From Buchnera aphidicola (Chaitophorus populicola) (lineage in GTDB: Bacteria; Pseudomonadota; Gammaproteobacteria; Enterobacterales; Enterobacteriaceae): a DNA stretch of 64,000 nt. Positions 49,743 to 60,285 of the stretch are shown piece after piece. The stretch is taken from NCBI RefSeq assembly GCF_964058995.1, contig NZ_OZ060382.1:62001-126000 (forward strand). The letters are read 5' to 3'. Position 1 is the first letter of the stretch. Each line of letters starts with the position of its first letter. A model generated the notes under the pieces. It did not search any database. It saw nothing but the letters and a program-made list of their open reading frames with translations, and was not told the DNA's origin. The translations under genes and the position numbers were made by a program.

Positions 49743-50624
49743 TTAAATTTTATTTTTTTTATAAGAAATAGCAATATTTTTTGTAATATTTCTTATTTTA
49801 AAAATATAATTTTGTCTTTCTGTTGAAGAAATAACTTTTTTTGCATCTAATAAATTAAAACAATGAATTGCTTGTAATATACATTCATATGCAGGAATTA
49901 AAAGAGGTTTATGTAAAGATAGTAATCTTTTAGATTCTAAAAAATATAATTTAAAAATTTTTAATAAAAATTTTTCATTAGACTTATTAAAATTATATTG
50001 AGATTGTTCTAATTCATTTTTATAGAATAATTGTTTATAATCAATTTTGTTTTTTTTATATTTAGACCAGATTATTTTATATATATTATCTAAATTTTGT
50101 ATATGCATTGCTAATCTTTCTAAACCATATGTAATTTCTACTGATATCGGTTCACAATTTATAGATCCGATTTGTTGAAAGTATGTAAATTGAGTTATTT
50201 CTATTCCGTTTAACCAAATTTCCCATCCTATTCCTGACGCTCCTAATGTTGGATTTTCCCAATTATCTTCTATAAATTTTATGTCATTGTGAGATAGTTT
50301 AATATTTAATTCTGACAAAGATTTTAAATACGTTTGTTGAATATTTTTTGGAACTGGTTTAATAATTACTTGAAATTGATAATAATGTTGTAATCTATTT
50401 TTATTTTTTCCACTTCTTCCATCAGTAGGTCTTCTTGATGCTTGAGTATAAGCATATGATGTTGGTTTTTTTTCTAAACACGAAAAAAATGTTCGATGAT
50501 GAAAAGTTCCAGCTCCTATAGGAATATCTAATGGTTGTATAATAGTGCAACCTTGATTAATCCAAAAATTTTTTAAAGATGAGATAATTTCATAAAATGT
50601 TTTTTGTGTATTATTTTTATTCAT
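49743..50624 (-). CDS. glyQ: Glycyl-tRNA synthetase alpha subunit
   Basis: A 293-residue class II catalytic subunit (E. coli GlyQ 303). Conserved segments include [23 protein letters not shown] (20-42), [29 protein letters not shown] and [34 protein letters not shown] (about 125-158), the glycine pocket. First gene of a glyQ-glyS pair on the minus strand, divergent from nfo; the C-terminus is about ten residues shorter than in E. coli. Confidence 0.97.
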   Translation of the reverse strand: MNKNNTQKTFYEIISSLKNFWINQGCTIIQPLDIPIGAGTFHHRTFFSCLEKKPTSYAYTQASRRPTDGRSGKNKNRLQHYYQFQVIIKPVPKNIQQTYLKSLSELNIKLSHNDIKFIEDNWENPTLGASGIGWEIWLNGIEITQFTYFQQIGSINCEPISVEITYGLERLAMHIQNLDNIYKIIWSKYKKNKIDYKQLFYKNELEQSQYNFNKSNEKFLLKIFKLYFLESKRLLSLHKPLLIPAYECILQAIHCFNLLDAKKVISSTERQNYIFKIRNITKNIAISYKKNKI

Positions 50625-50880
50625 AATTTTTATATTTTTATAGTTAGTATTTTAAAAATTAATAAATTTGTATTTTTTAATTTTTATAAATGTAATACAA
50701 GTTTTAATTTTTTTTATTTTTTTTAATTCTTTAAAAGAGTTTATTAATTTAAAAAAAATAAATTAATAGTATGTTAATATTTTTTAATAAAAATATTATT
50801 TTAATTTATAATATTTAATATTAAAATATTTTTTTATTAATATTTTTTATTTTTTTATAATTATATAGGACAAATAAATA

Positions 50881-51726
50881 ATGAAATATATTGGATCACA
50901 TGTTAGTATTTCTAAAGGCATTTCATATGCTATAGAATATTCTTATAAACTAAAATCTACAGCAATAGGTTTGTTTATTAAAAATCCTTTGCGATGGAAA
51001 GTTCCTAAGATTACTCAAAAAATTATAAAAGATTTTAAAAAAACATGTAAAAAATATAATTATTTATCTGAACAAATTTTACCACATAGTGGATTTTTAA
51101 TTAATTTAGGACATCCAAATCCAGTTTTTTTAAATAAATCTAGATTATCTTTACTTGAAGAAGTATTACGATGTGAAGAATTGGGATTAAAATATTTAAA
51201 TTTTCATCCAGGTAGTTATTTAAATAAAATTACTAAAAAAAAATGTTTAGAATTAATTTCTGATTCAATTAATTTTATTTTAGAAAAAACTAATAAAATT
51301 ATTTTAGTGATTGAAAATACTGCAGGACAAGGAACTAATTTAGGTTATAATTTTGAACAATTATCTATAATTATTAATAGGGTAAAAAATAAAAAACGAG
51401 TTGGTATTTGTTTAGATACATGTCATTTATTTGCTGCAGGATATGATCTTAGAACTAAAAAAGATTATATTAAAACTTTTGATGCTTTTCATAAAAAAAT
51501 TGGATTTAATTATTTAAAAGGTATACATTTAAATGATTCTAAAAATATTTTAGGAAGTAGAAAAGATCGACATGAAAATTTAGGATTAGGATATATTGGA
51601 AGAAATTTTTTTGAATGGATTATTCAAGATTTGAGATTTGAAAAAAAACCAATAATTTTAGAAACAATTAATAAAAGTTTATGGTTAGAAGAAATTTCTT
51701 GGTTACAATCAAAAGATATACTATAG
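50881..51726 (+). CDS. nfo: Endonuclease IV
   Basis: A 281-residue AP endonuclease (E. coli Nfo 285) that cuts 5' to abasic sites in base-excision repair. Zinc ligands of the TIM barrel are seen in HVSIS, NFHPGSYL (about 106-113), VIENTAGQGTNLG (Glu), CLDTCHLFAAGYD (about 178-190), IHLNDSK, DRHENLG and the final LETI Glu. It is preceded by AGGACA before the ATG. Together with endonuclease III it leaves a minimal base-excision pathway. Confidence 0.97.
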   Translation: MKYIGSHVSISKGISYAIEYSYKLKSTAIGLFIKNPLRWKVPKITQKIIKDFKKTCKKYNYLSEQILPHSGFLINLGHPNPVFLNKSRLSLLEEVLRCEELGLKYLNFHPGSYLNKITKKKCLELISDSINFILEKTNKIILVIENTAGQGTNLGYNFEQLSIIINRVKNKKRVGICLDTCHLFAAGYDLRTKKDYIKTFDAFHKKIGFNYLKGIHLNDSKNILGSRKDRHENLGLGYIGRNFFEWIIQDLRFEKKPIILETINKSLWLEEISWLQSKDIL

Positions 51727-51798
51727 CATAAAAAAATTTGCTTCATTTTTTTATTATTTAAAATTTAAAAAATATTTTATATTATATTAGGATTAAAT

Positions 51799-52083
51799 AT
51801 GATTACTATATATGCTAGTAAAAGAAATTTTTTTGGCACAAAAAATAGCAGACGATTACGTTTAAAGAATTATTTTCCATCAATTATTTATGGTAAGAAA
51901 AAAAAACCTATATTAATTCAATTAAGACAAGATGATATATTAAATTTATTTAATAAAAACAATTTAATTAATAAAAATTTTTTAATAATTATTAAAAATC
52001 TAAAAATTAATGTTAAATTACAAGAAATACAAAAACATCCGTTTAAACATAAATTTGTTCATATTGATTTTTTAAGAATATAA
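51799..52083 (+). CDS. rplY: Ribosomal protein L25
   Basis: A 94-residue protein, the same length as E. coli L25 (94), which binds 5S rRNA in the 50S subunit. It keeps the RRLRLKNYFPSIIYGKKKKP segment (19-38, the family has R..G..PAIIYG) and the C-terminal QEIQKHPFKHKFVHIDFLRI. AGGAT lies before the ATG. It stands 72 bases after nfo and is followed by a short hairpin at 52143-52165 (8 bp) between it and the convergent yabI. Confidence 0.95.
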   Translation: MITIYASKRNFFGTKNSRRLRLKNYFPSIIYGKKKKPILIQLRQDDILNLFNKNNLINKNFLIIIKNLKINVKLQEIQKHPFKHKFVHIDFLRI

Positions 52084-52202
52084 ATTTTATTATTTTTTTA
52101 AAACATTTAAATATTAATATTTTGTTATAATTAATTTAATAATTATCTTTTCAATTTAAAGATAAAATTTGTATATTTTAATATTTTATATATTTGAAAA
52201 AG

Positions 52203-52970
52203 TTATTTATAATAAAATATTTTTATAATTGTAGATCTTAAAACGATCATTTCTGGATAAAATTGTAAAATTAATAAATTTATTATTCCAATAATAAAAA
52301 TTATTATAGGTAATAAAAATATATAATTTTTTTTTAAAAAATATATTATTTCGTAATAATTTTTATTTTTAAAATTTTGTAAAATTATCCATAAACTTAA
52401 AAAAATAGTTATAATATTAAATATACAAAATTTTTTAAAATAATTATTTTCAGAATAATTAGGAGTTTGAATAAATATACAAGTAAGTATTCCTGGTGCT
52501 AAATATATTATAGGCCAAATGATACAACTGATTAAGTTTGGAAAAAAAAATTTTTTAAAAAAAGAAATTTCTAACATTCCTGATAAAATTGGAATTAATG
52601 GTCTTGTAATTCCAATAAATTTACCTAAAAATATTGTAATCAAATTATATTTTTTTAATAATTTTTGAACTTTTTTAATTATTATTAAATTTTTTTGGAA
52701 AATTTTTAAATTTTTAATTAAATTTTTACATTTCCAACCTATAAAATAAGAAATCCAGTCTCCTAATAAACATCCTATTATTGAAGCAAGCCAAATAGGA
52801 TAAAATTTTTTATTTGAATGTATAATTGCAGCTCCTAAAGTTGACATTATTAATATTCCAGGTAAAAAAAAACCTATTAATGCCAAAGATTCTATAAACG
52901 AAATACACATGGTAATAATCATGAAATACATAATTGATTGTTTAGAAATATAATTAAGAAATGTTTCCAT
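52203..52970 (-). CDS. yabI: DedA-family membrane protein YabI
   Basis: A 255-residue inner-membrane protein (E. coli YabI 254) with about five hydrophobic segments near residues 13-50, 55-75, 135-165, 180-200 and 215-240. Family motifs: FIESLALIGFFLPG (24-37), IIGCLLGDWISYFIGW (64-79) and GKFIGITRPLIPILSGM (about 116-132). DedA proteins are linked to lipid flipping and membrane homeostasis; the specific role of YabI is not established. It is flanked by 629 gene-free bases upstream. Confidence 0.92.
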   Translation of the reverse strand: METFLNYISKQSIMYFMIITMCISFIESLALIGFFLPGILIMSTLGAAIIHSNKKFYPIWLASIIGCLLGDWISYFIGWKCKNLIKNLKIFQKNLIIIKKVQKLLKKYNLITIFLGKFIGITRPLIPILSGMLEISFFKKFFFPNLISCIIWPIIYLAPGILTCIFIQTPNYSENNYFKKFCIFNIITIFLSLWIILQNFKNKNYYEIIYFLKKNYIFLLPIIIFIIGIINLLILQFYPEMIVLRSTIIKIFYYK

Positions 52971-53599
52971 TTTTATATCCTTGTAATAAATTTATTTATT
53001 AAAATTTTAGTTTATTTAAAAATATTTTTAATTTAAAATTTTTATTTTTTAATTTTAGTATTATTTTTCATATTTAACAAAGTTTTTTTTATTTTATATT
53101 TAAAATAATATTAATTATTAAAATAATTTATATAAAATTTTTTTTATTTTATAAAATAAATTTTTAAATTAATAAGTTTAATATTTTATATCGAAATTTA
53201 ATTTTTTATTTTTATTAAATAATTTTTATTTTAAGATTTGAATAAATTTTAACAAAATATTTAATAAAATAAAATATCAACAGATATTTTAACATCATTT
53301 ATTATTTAAATTTTTTTAGTTTATTTAAAAATATATTTTTTAAGATCATAAACTTTAAAGATAATAAAAATATTTTCTATACATAATTTTTTTAAAATGA
53401 GTATTAAATATTTTTATGAATAAGATATGATATAAATAATTCAAGTTATATTTATAATATATTTATTACAAGCAATTAATTTTATTTTTTTAAAAAATAA
53501 TATTTAAAATATTTTTTTAGTAAATAAATAAAAAATTTTTAATAATTTTTTATAAAAAATATAATATTTGATTAACTTTTTTAGTTTTAAAGAGATTTT
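52971..53599. other. Gene-free stretch between yabI and ksgA
   Basis: About 629 bases without a recognisable gene. Features seen are an 18-base perfect palindrome TTTATTTTATAAAATAAA at 53143-53160 and a 9-bp hairpin at 53270-53291 (arms TAAAATATC and GATATTTTA, loop AACA). In E. coli, pdxA, surA and lptD lie upstream of ksgA, so this may be their eroded site; no remnant protein sequence was recognised. The ksgA promoter should lie in its right part. Confidence 0.5.
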
Positions 53600-54418
53600 A
53601 TGATATATTTTAAAAAAAATAGATATAAAAAATTTTTACAAAAAAAAAATTTTGGACAAGTTTTTTTAAAAGATAAATTTGTTATTAAAAAAATAATTAA
53701 ATATATTAGTCCTACTGTAGATGATTTACTTTTAGAAATTGGTCCTGGATTAGGAGCTCTAACTATTCCTATATCTCATAAAGTAGATATATTAAATGTA
53801 GTAGATATAGATATAGACATATTAAATTTTTTTAAAAAAAAAAATTTTTTTTCAAAAATAAATTTTTTTTTACAAGATATTTGTAATTTTAATTTTGAAG
53901 AATTTTACTTAAAAAATAAAAAAAATAAAATAAGAATTTTTGGAAATCTTCCATATAATATTTCTACTTTTTTATTAATGTATTTAATTAAATTTAATTT
54001 GATTATTCAAGATATGCATTTTATGTTACAAAAAGAAGTTGCAAATCGCATTTTATCATATCCTAATAGTAAATTATATGGACGTTTAAGTATTTTAATA
54101 CAATATTTTTTTAAAGTAAAAAAATTATTTGATGTTACTCCACAATCTTTTTATCCTGTTCCAAAAATTTATTCTACTTTTTTAAAACTTTCTCCGCATA
54201 AAGTTTTTCCACAATTTAATTTTAATTTAAATATATTAAGTAAAATTACAAAAACAGCATTTTCTAAAAGAAGAAAAATATTAAAGCATAGTTTAAAAAG
54301 TTTATTTTCTGAGAATACATTATTAGAATTAAATATTAATCCTAAATTTCGTGCAGAAAATTTATCATTAAAAGAATATTGTCAGCTAACAGATTATTTA
54401 GTACGTAAAAATATGTAA
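53600..54418 (+). CDS. ksgA: KsgA/RsmA, 16S rRNA dimethyladenosine transferase
   Basis: A 272-residue methyltransferase (E. coli KsgA 273) that dimethylates A1518 and A1519 of 16S rRNA and acts as a late 30S assembly checkpoint. KKNFGQVFLKD (14-24), the SAM loop LEIGPGLGALT (about 44-54), acidic DIDID strand end, and the catalytic NLPYNIS (about 114-120) are intact; the C-terminal helical domain ends EYCQLTDYL. AGAG precedes the ATG. Followed after 79 bases by apaH, as in enterobacteria but without apaG between. Confidence 0.97.
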   Translation: MIYFKKNRYKKFLQKKNFGQVFLKDKFVIKKIIKYISPTVDDLLLEIGPGLGALTIPISHKVDILNVVDIDIDILNFFKKKNFFSKINFFLQDICNFNFEEFYLKNKKNKIRIFGNLPYNISTFLLMYLIKFNLIIQDMHFMLQKEVANRILSYPNSKLYGRLSILIQYFFKVKKLFDVTPQSFYPVPKIYSTFLKLSPHKVFPQFNFNLNILSKITKTAFSKRRKILKHSLKSLFSENTLLELNINPKFRAENLSLKEYCQLTDYLVRKNM

Positions 54419-54497
54419 AATTTATCAAATATAAAAATATTTTTTAGATTTTAAATTTTTTTATTTTTATTAATTTTTAACATAGGAATATTTATTT

Positions 54498-55316
54498 ATG
54501 AGTACTTATTTTATAGGTGATATTCATGGATGTTATGATCAATTTTATTCACTTTTAGAAAAAGTAAAATTTAATGATATAAAAGATGAAATATGGATTA
54601 CAGGAGATTTAGTAGGACGAGGACCAAAGTCTTTAGAAGTATTAAAATATGTGTTTTCATTAAAAAAAAAAGCAAGATTAGTTTTAGGAAATCATGACTT
54701 AAATTTATTATCTATATATTTTAATATAGAAAAAAAATCTATAGAAAAAGAAATTTCAGAATTATTAAATTTTTCTAGTTTGAAATTTATAATTAAAAAA
54801 TTAAAAAATACTCCTTTAGTTCAGTATGATTTAAATAGAAAAATATTGATGTCACATGCTGGAATTTTTCCAAAATGGACTCTTAAAGAAATTATAAAAT
54901 ATTCAGAAGAAGCGCAGTTTAAACTATCTGGAAAGAATTTTTTAAAATATTTAAGGTATATGAAAGGTGATTTTCCAAATGTTTGGTCTAAAAATCTGAA
55001 TAAATATAATCGTTTTCGTTTTATTGTAAATTCTTTTACTCGCATGAGATATTGTAATATAAATTCAGAATTAGATTTTAGCTATAAAGACACTCCTCCT
55101 CATTTTAATAAAAATTTTTTACCTTGGTTTTCTATTAAAAATAAATTAGATTCAGATTATTCTATATTTTTTGGACATTGGTCTTCTTTAAAAAATACAA
55201 CAACACCAGAAAATTTCTTTTCTTTAGATACTGGTTGTTGTTGGGGTAGAAAATTAACTATTTTAAGATGGGAAGATAAAAAAAAATTTACTATTGAATG
55301 TAATTCATTAAAATAA
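54498..55316 (+). CDS. apaH: Diadenosine tetraphosphatase ApaH
   Basis: A 272-residue metallophosphoesterase (E. coli ApaH 280) that cleaves Ap4A symmetrically and also removes NpnN RNA caps in E. coli. The metal-binding blocks are GDIHGCYDQ (7-15), GDLVGRGPKS (about 36-45), LGNHDLNLL (about 65-73) and later SHAGIFPKW and FGHWSS. The gene sits in the usual ksgA-apaH-folA neighbourhood and converges on folA with a 6-base gap. apaG is missing. Confidence 0.96.
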   Translation: MSTYFIGDIHGCYDQFYSLLEKVKFNDIKDEIWITGDLVGRGPKSLEVLKYVFSLKKKARLVLGNHDLNLLSIYFNIEKKSIEKEISELLNFSSLKFIIKKLKNTPLVQYDLNRKILMSHAGIFPKWTLKEIIKYSEEAQFKLSGKNFLKYLRYMKGDFPNVWSKNLNKYNRFRFIVNSFTRMRYCNINSELDFSYKDTPPHFNKNFLPWFSIKNKLDSDYSIFFGHWSSLKNTTTPENFFSLDTGCCWGRKLTILRWEDKKKFTIECNSLK

Positions 55317-55322
55317 TATATT

Positions 55323-55820
55323 TTACATTTTTTCTAATATTTCATGAAAATAAATTAAATTACTTTTTTTATCTATAAAATTTTTTGTTTGATATATTTT
55401 TTTCCATTTATAATTTTTATATTTTGGAAAAAATACATCTCCTGGAATTATTTTTTTTACATGAGTAAGATATAGTTTAGTTGTTATAGGGAGAAATTGA
55501 GAATATATTTCTCCTCCTCCTATAATCATTTTTTCTGAATAACTTTTTGATAATTTTATTGCGTCTTGTATAGATTTAGCCCATTTTATTGGATATTTTT
55601 TATTTAAATGTATAGATTTATGTTTTTTTTTACTAAGAATAATATGTTTTCTCATAGGCAAAGGAATTTTTATTGTATTCCATGTATTCCTGCCCATAAT
55701 AATGACTTTATTAATAGTGTGCTTTTTAAACCATAACAAATCTTTAGAAATATTCCATGGAATTTTATTTTTTTGAGAAATAACATAATTTTGTGATATT
55801 GCTGCAATTATACTAATCAT
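55323..55820 (-). CDS. folA: Dihydrofolate reductase
   Basis: A 165-residue DHFR (E. coli FolA 159) regenerating tetrahydrofolate for thymidylate, purine and methionine metabolism. MISIIAAISQNYVIS opens the fold; the substrate site KIPWNISKDLLWFKKHT (18-34; the catalytic acid is Asp27 in SKDL), NADPH-binding IIMGRNTWNTI (40-50) and MIIGGGEIYSQFLP (about 97-110) are present. It starts one base after the carB stop and is probably cotranscribed with carAB on the minus strand. Confidence 0.96.
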   Translation of the reverse strand: MISIIAAISQNYVISQKNKIPWNISKDLLWFKKHTINKVIIMGRNTWNTIKIPLPMRKHIILSKKKHKSIHLNKKYPIKWAKSIQDAIKLSKSYSEKMIIGGGEIYSQFLPITTKLYLTHVKKIIPGDVFFPKYKNYKWKKIYQTKNFIDKKSNLIYFHEILEKM

Positions 55821-55821
55821 A

Positions 55822-58800
55822 TTATATATTTTTTTTTATTTTTTTATGTAGTTCTTGTAAACTTATAATATTTTTAAATGGATTTGTTTTTAATGATTGA
55901 ATTGATGCTAATGCTCCATTAATTGTTGTATTATAGTAAATTTGGTTTTTAATAGCATGTCTGCGAATAATTTTTGATTTTTTTATTTCTTCTGTAGAAT
56001 AAGCGGTGTTAATGATATATGAATATTCATTATTTTTTATTCTATCTTTGATATTAGGATGATTTTCATAAATATGATTTACTTTTCTTACAGAAATGTT
56101 GTTTGCGCGTAAAATTTTAAATGTATTATATGTTGCATCAATTTTAAAATTAAATTGTATTAATTTTTTTGATAATTTAATAATTTTTTCTAAATTAAGA
56201 TCTTCAATCGATAATAAGACTCTTTTTTTGTTATTAATCATAGTTTGTGTACTAATCATTGCTTTACCAAAAGCTTCTGCAAACGTTTTTCCAATACCCA
56301 TAACTTCTCCAGTAGATCTCATTTCTGGACCAAGGATTGGATCTGCATTAGAAAATTTATTAAATGGAAAAATAGATTCTTTTATAGAAAAATAAATAGT
56401 TTTTATTTCATCTTGTATAAATTTTTGTTTTTTTAAAGATATTCCAATCATAACTTTAGTAGCTATTTTAGCTAATGGAAAACTAGTAGCTTTAGAAATA
56501 AAAGGTATAGTGCGAGCTGCTCTTGGATTCACTTCAATGACATATAATTTATTATTTTTTACTGCAAATTGTATATTTATTAATCCTTTAATTTTTAATT
56601 CTAAAGCAATTTCTGTTACTTGTTTTTTAATTAATTTTAATATTTCATGAGTTAGTGAGAATGAAGGAAGTGAGCAAGCTGAATCTCCTGAATGTACTCC
56701 TGCTTGTTCAATATGTTCCATAATTCCTCCAATTAATACTTGTTTTTTATCACAAACAGCATCTACATCTATTTCTATAGCATCATTTAAATAATGATCT
56801 ATTAAAACTGAATTTTTTTTATTTTTTTGTATTTTTTTTGTAAAATATTTTTTTAGATTTTTTTCATTATATATAATTTCCATAGATTTTCCTCCTAAAA
56901 CATATGAAGGTCGAATCATCATCGGATATTTAATTTTTTTTGATTCTTTAATTGCTTCTTCTAAATTCGTTACTGTAGCATTTTTTGGTTGTTTAAGATT
57001 TAATTTTTTAATAATATTTTGAAATATATCTCTGTTTTCTGCTTGATCAATAGATTTTGCATTAGTTCCAATAATTTTTATTTTTTCTTTATTTAAAAGT
57101 TTTGCTAATTTTAATGGTGTTTGCCCTCCAAATTGAATAATTATACCTTGAGGTTTTTCAATTTTAATAATCTCTAATACATTTTCTAATGTAATTGGTT
57201 CAAAATATAATCTGTCTGAAATATCATAATCTGTAGAAACAGTTTCTGGATTACAATTAATTATAATTGTTTCAAAATGATTTTCTTTTAATGCTTGCGC
57301 AGCATGTACACAGCAATAATCAAATTCAATTCCTTGTCCAATTCTATTAGGACCACTTCCTAAAATAATAATTTTTTTTTTGTTTAGTGTAGGTTTAGAT
57401 TCACATTCATCTTCCCAAGTTGAATACATATATGCAATAGAAGTTTTAAATTCTGCAGCGCATGAGTCTACTCTTTTATACACTGGATAGATTTTATTTT
57501 TATATCTTAATTCTCTAATTTTATTTTCTTTTGTATTAGTTAATTTAGCAATTCTTGAATCTGAAAATCCTTTTTGTTTAATTTTTCTTAAAAAATTTAT
57601 ATTTTTAATTTTTTGATAATTATTTATTATTTTGTTTTCTAAATCAATAATTTCTTTAATTTGTATTAAAAACCATTTATCAATAGATGTTAATTGATGT
57701 ATTTTTTCGATATTTATATTATGTCTAAATGCATCACCTATATACCATAATCGATTAGAACTAGGTTCTTTTAGTTCTTTTTTTATTTTTTCTATAATAT
57801 TTTTTTTATAAAATTTAATTTTTGAATTAAATCCATCATAATCGTTTTCTAAGCTTCGTATTGCTTTTTGTAAAGATTCTTGAAAAGTACGTCCAATAGC
57901 CATTACTTCTCCAACAGATTTCATTTGCGTAGTTAATTTATTATTACTATTCGGAAACTTATCAAAATTAAATCTTGGAATTTTAGTTACTACATAATCT
58001 ATAGATGGTTCAAAAGAAGCTGGAATATTTACTCCAGAAATTTTGTTATTTAATTCATCTAAAGTATATCCAATAGCTAGTTTTGTAGCAATTTTTGCGA
58101 TAGGAAATCCAGTAGCTTTAGATGCTAAAGCAGAAGAACGAGAAACTCTTGGGTTCATTTCTATAACTACCATTTTTCCATTTTTTGGATTGATTGCAAA
58201 CTGAACATTTGATCCTCCGGTTTCGATACCAATTTCTTTAAGAATATTTATAGAAGCATTTCTCATTATTTGATATTCTTTATCAGTTAATGTTTGAGCT
58301 GGAGATACTGTAATTGAATCTCCTGTATGTATTCCCATAGGATCAAAGTTTTCTATTGAACATACGATAATACAATTATCATTTTTATCTCTTACAACTT
58401 CCATTTCATATTCTTTCCATCCAATCATAGATTCATCAATTAATAGTTCTTGTGTTGGCGATAAATTTAATCCTCTAGTACAAATATCTTGAAATTCTTT
58501 TTGATTATATGCAATTCCTCCACCTGTGCCTCCCATAGTAAAAGATGGTCTTATAATACATGGGAAACCTATTTTTTTTAGTATACGAAAAGCTTCTTTT
58601 AAAGAGTGAGCAATTCCTGATTTAGGTACATTTAGATGTAATTTTTTCATAGATTGTCTAAATAATCTTCTATCTTCTGCTTTTTTAATAGATTTAACTG
58701 TTGCTCCAATCATTTTTACTTTAAATTTAGATAAAACTTTTTGATGATATAAATCTAAAGCACAATTTAATGCTGTTTGACCACCCATAGTTGGAAGTAA

Positions 58801-59055
58801 TGCATCTGGTTTTTCTTTTTTAATAATATTTTTAACTATTTTCCAATGAATGGGTTCGATATATGTTTTATCTGCGATTTCTGGATCAGTCATAATTGTC
58901 GCAGGATTAGAATTGATTAAAATAACTTTATATCCTTCTTCTCTTAAAGCTTTACAAGCTTGCGCTCCGGAGTAGTCAAATTCGCATGCTTGACCAATAA
59001 TTATAGGTCCTGCTCCAAGTACTAATATAGATTTAATATTTTTATTTTTAGGCAT
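55822..59055 (-). CDS. carB: Carbamoyl-phosphate synthase large subunit
   Basis: A 1077-residue protein (E. coli CarB 1073) with the internal duplication of two ATP-grasp halves: the carboxyphosphate half (1 to about 400, with [19 protein letters not shown] and TMGGQTALN), an oligomerisation region (about 400-550), the carbamoyl-phosphate half (about 553-935, with [19 protein letters not shown] and [10 protein letters not shown]), and a C-terminal allosteric MGS-like domain (about 940-1077). It makes carbamoyl phosphate for arginine and pyrimidines. It starts 18 bases after carA. Confidence 0.97.
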   Translation of the reverse strand: MPKNKNIKSILVLGAGPIIIGQACEFDYSGAQACKALREEGYKVILINSNPATIMTDPEIADKTYIEPIHWKIVKNIIKKEKPDALLPTMGGQTALNCALDLYHQKVLSKFKVKMIGATVKSIKKAEDRRLFRQSMKKLHLNVPKSGIAHSLKEAFRILKKIGFPCIIRPSFTMGGTGGGIAYNQKEFQDICTRGLNLSPTQELLIDESMIGWKEYEMEVVRDKNDNCIIVCSIENFDPMGIHTGDSITVSPAQTLTDKEYQIMRNASINILKEIGIETGGSNVQFAINPKNGKMVVIEMNPRVSRSSALASKATGFPIAKIATKLAIGYTLDELNNKISGVNIPASFEPSIDYVVTKIPRFNFDKFPNSNNKLTTQMKSVGEVMAIGRTFQESLQKAIRSLENDYDGFNSKIKFYKKNIIEKIKKELKEPSSNRLWYIGDAFRHNINIEKIHQLTSIDKWFLIQIKEIIDLENKIINNYQKIKNINFLRKIKQKGFSDSRIAKLTNTKENKIRELRYKNKIYPVYKRVDSCAAEFKTSIAYMYSTWEDECESKPTLNKKKIIILGSGPNRIGQGIEFDYCCVHAAQALKENHFETIIINCNPETVSTDYDISDRLYFEPITLENVLEIIKIEKPQGIIIQFGGQTPLKLAKLLNKEKIKIIGTNAKSIDQAENRDIFQNIIKKLNLKQPKNATVTNLEEAIKESKKIKYPMMIRPSYVLGGKSMEIIYNEKNLKKYFTKKIQKNKKNSVLIDHYLNDAIEIDVDAVCDKKQVLIGGIMEHIEQAGVHSGDSACSLPSFSLTHEILKLIKKQVTEIALELKIKGLINIQFAVKNNKLYVIEVNPRAARTIPFISKATSFPLAKIATKVMIGISLKKQKFIQDEIKTIYFSIKESIFPFNKFSNADPILGPEMRSTGEVMGIGKTFAEAFGKAMISTQTMINNKKRVLLSIEDLNLEKIIKLSKKLIQFNFKIDATYNTFKILRANNISVRKVNHIYENHPNIKDRIKNNEYSYIINTAYSTEEIKKSKIIRRHAIKNQIYYNTTINGALASIQSLKTNPFKNIISLQELHKKIKKNI

Positions 59056-59073
59056 TTTATTCTCTTTAATATA

Positions 59074-60210
59074 TTATTTTTTTTGATTTACTAATTTTGA
59101 AAATTGATCAAATAAAAATGAAGAATCGTTAGGTCCTGGACATGCTTCTGGATGTCCTTGAACACTGAATATAGGTTTATTATTAATTTTTATTCCTTGT
59201 ATTGTATTATCAAATAAAGATATATAAGTAATTTTTATTTTTTTTGGTAGATTAGTTTTTTTTACAACAAAATTATGATTTTGCGAAGTAATAAAGATTT
59301 TTTTTGTGCAAATATTTTGTATAGGATGGTTGCTGCCATGGTGTCCAAATTTCATTTTTTTTATTGTAGCACCATTAGCTAATGCAAGAATTTGATGACC
59401 AAGGCATATTCCAAATATTGGTATATTGTATTGTACTAATTTTTTTACAGATTTTATTGCTTTTTTAAAATTTCTTGGATCTCCTGGGCCATTTGATAAA
59501 AATATTCCATGTGGAGAAAGTTTTAATATTTTTTTATAACTTGTATATTCTGGAACAACTATTACGTTACATTTTCTATCTTTCAACATTCTTAAAATAT
59601 TTGTTTTAATTCCAAAATCATATACAATGATATTTTTTTTTTTCATGGGATAAAAATCATATTTTTTATTTTTTTTAGAATGTATGTTGATGCTTTTTTT
59701 GTTCCATTGATATATTTTTTTTTTATTATTATTCTTTATTTTAGTTATAATGTTTTTTTTATATACAACTATATCTGCATAACTATTAAATTTTGGAATT
59801 TTCTTTAAACATATAATACAACCTTGTTGTGATCCTTTGCTTCTAATTTTTTTTGTTAATTTTCTAGTATCAATATTTGTAATTGTTAATATTTTTTTTT
59901 TTTTTAAATAATCTACTAGACTTTGTGTACTTCGATAATTACTAGATATAGGAGAAATTTCACGTATGATTAATCCTTTCACATGTATTAAAGAAGATTC
60001 TTCGTCATTTATATTTACTCCTACATTTCCAATATGTGGATAAGTAAATGTAATTATTTGATTTTTGTAAGATGGATCTGTTAATACTTCTTGATATCCT
60101 GTCATAGATGTATTAAATACAACTTCTCCAGTTTCTATACCTTGAATTCCTATAGATTTTCCATAAAATTTGCTTCCATCTTCTAGAATTAAAACAGCAT
60201 TTTTTTTCAA
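59074..60210 (-). CDS. carA: Carbamoyl-phosphate synthase small subunit
   Basis: A 378-residue glutaminase subunit (E. coli CarA 382) that supplies ammonia to CarB. The N-terminal domain opens AVLILEDGSKFYGKSIG and includes FNTSMTGYQEVLTDPSY (33-49); the class I amidotransferase domain holds the catalytic Cys in FGICLGHQILALANGA (about 262-277) and the His-Glu pair in GHPEACPGP. A run of 14 A bases (complement of 59892-59905), the longest seen, encodes four lysines and keeps the frame. First gene of carA-carB. Confidence 0.97.
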   Translation of the reverse strand: MKKNAVLILEDGSKFYGKSIGIQGIETGEVVFNTSMTGYQEVLTDPSYKNQIITFTYPHIGNVGVNINDEESSLIHVKGLIIREISPISSNYRSTQSLVDYLKKKKILTITNIDTRKLTKKIRSKGSQQGCIICLKKIPKFNSYADIVVYKKNIITKIKNNNKKKIYQWNKKSINIHSKKNKKYDFYPMKKKNIIVYDFGIKTNILRMLKDRKCNVIVVPEYTSYKKILKLSPHGIFLSNGPGDPRNFKKAIKSVKKLVQYNIPIFGICLGHQILALANGATIKKMKFGHHGSNHPIQNICTKKIFITSQNHNFVVKKTNLPKKIKITYISLFDNTIQGIKINNKPIFSVQGHPEACPGPNDSSFLFDQFSKLVNQKK

Positions 60211-60285
60211 AATTGCCTCTATATTTTAAATTTAATTTATATGAATGAAATATTTAAGGATATTAATATAATAAGTTTTCTAAAT

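Noticed and set aside
53143-53160. 18-base palindrome TTTATTTTATAAAATAAA as a binding site
   Set aside because: Pure A+T palindromes are expected by chance in such DNA and it is not near a start codon.
56096-56436. Two overlapping + strand frames inside carB
   Set aside because: Both are antisense to the well-conserved second ATP-grasp half of CarB and resemble no family.
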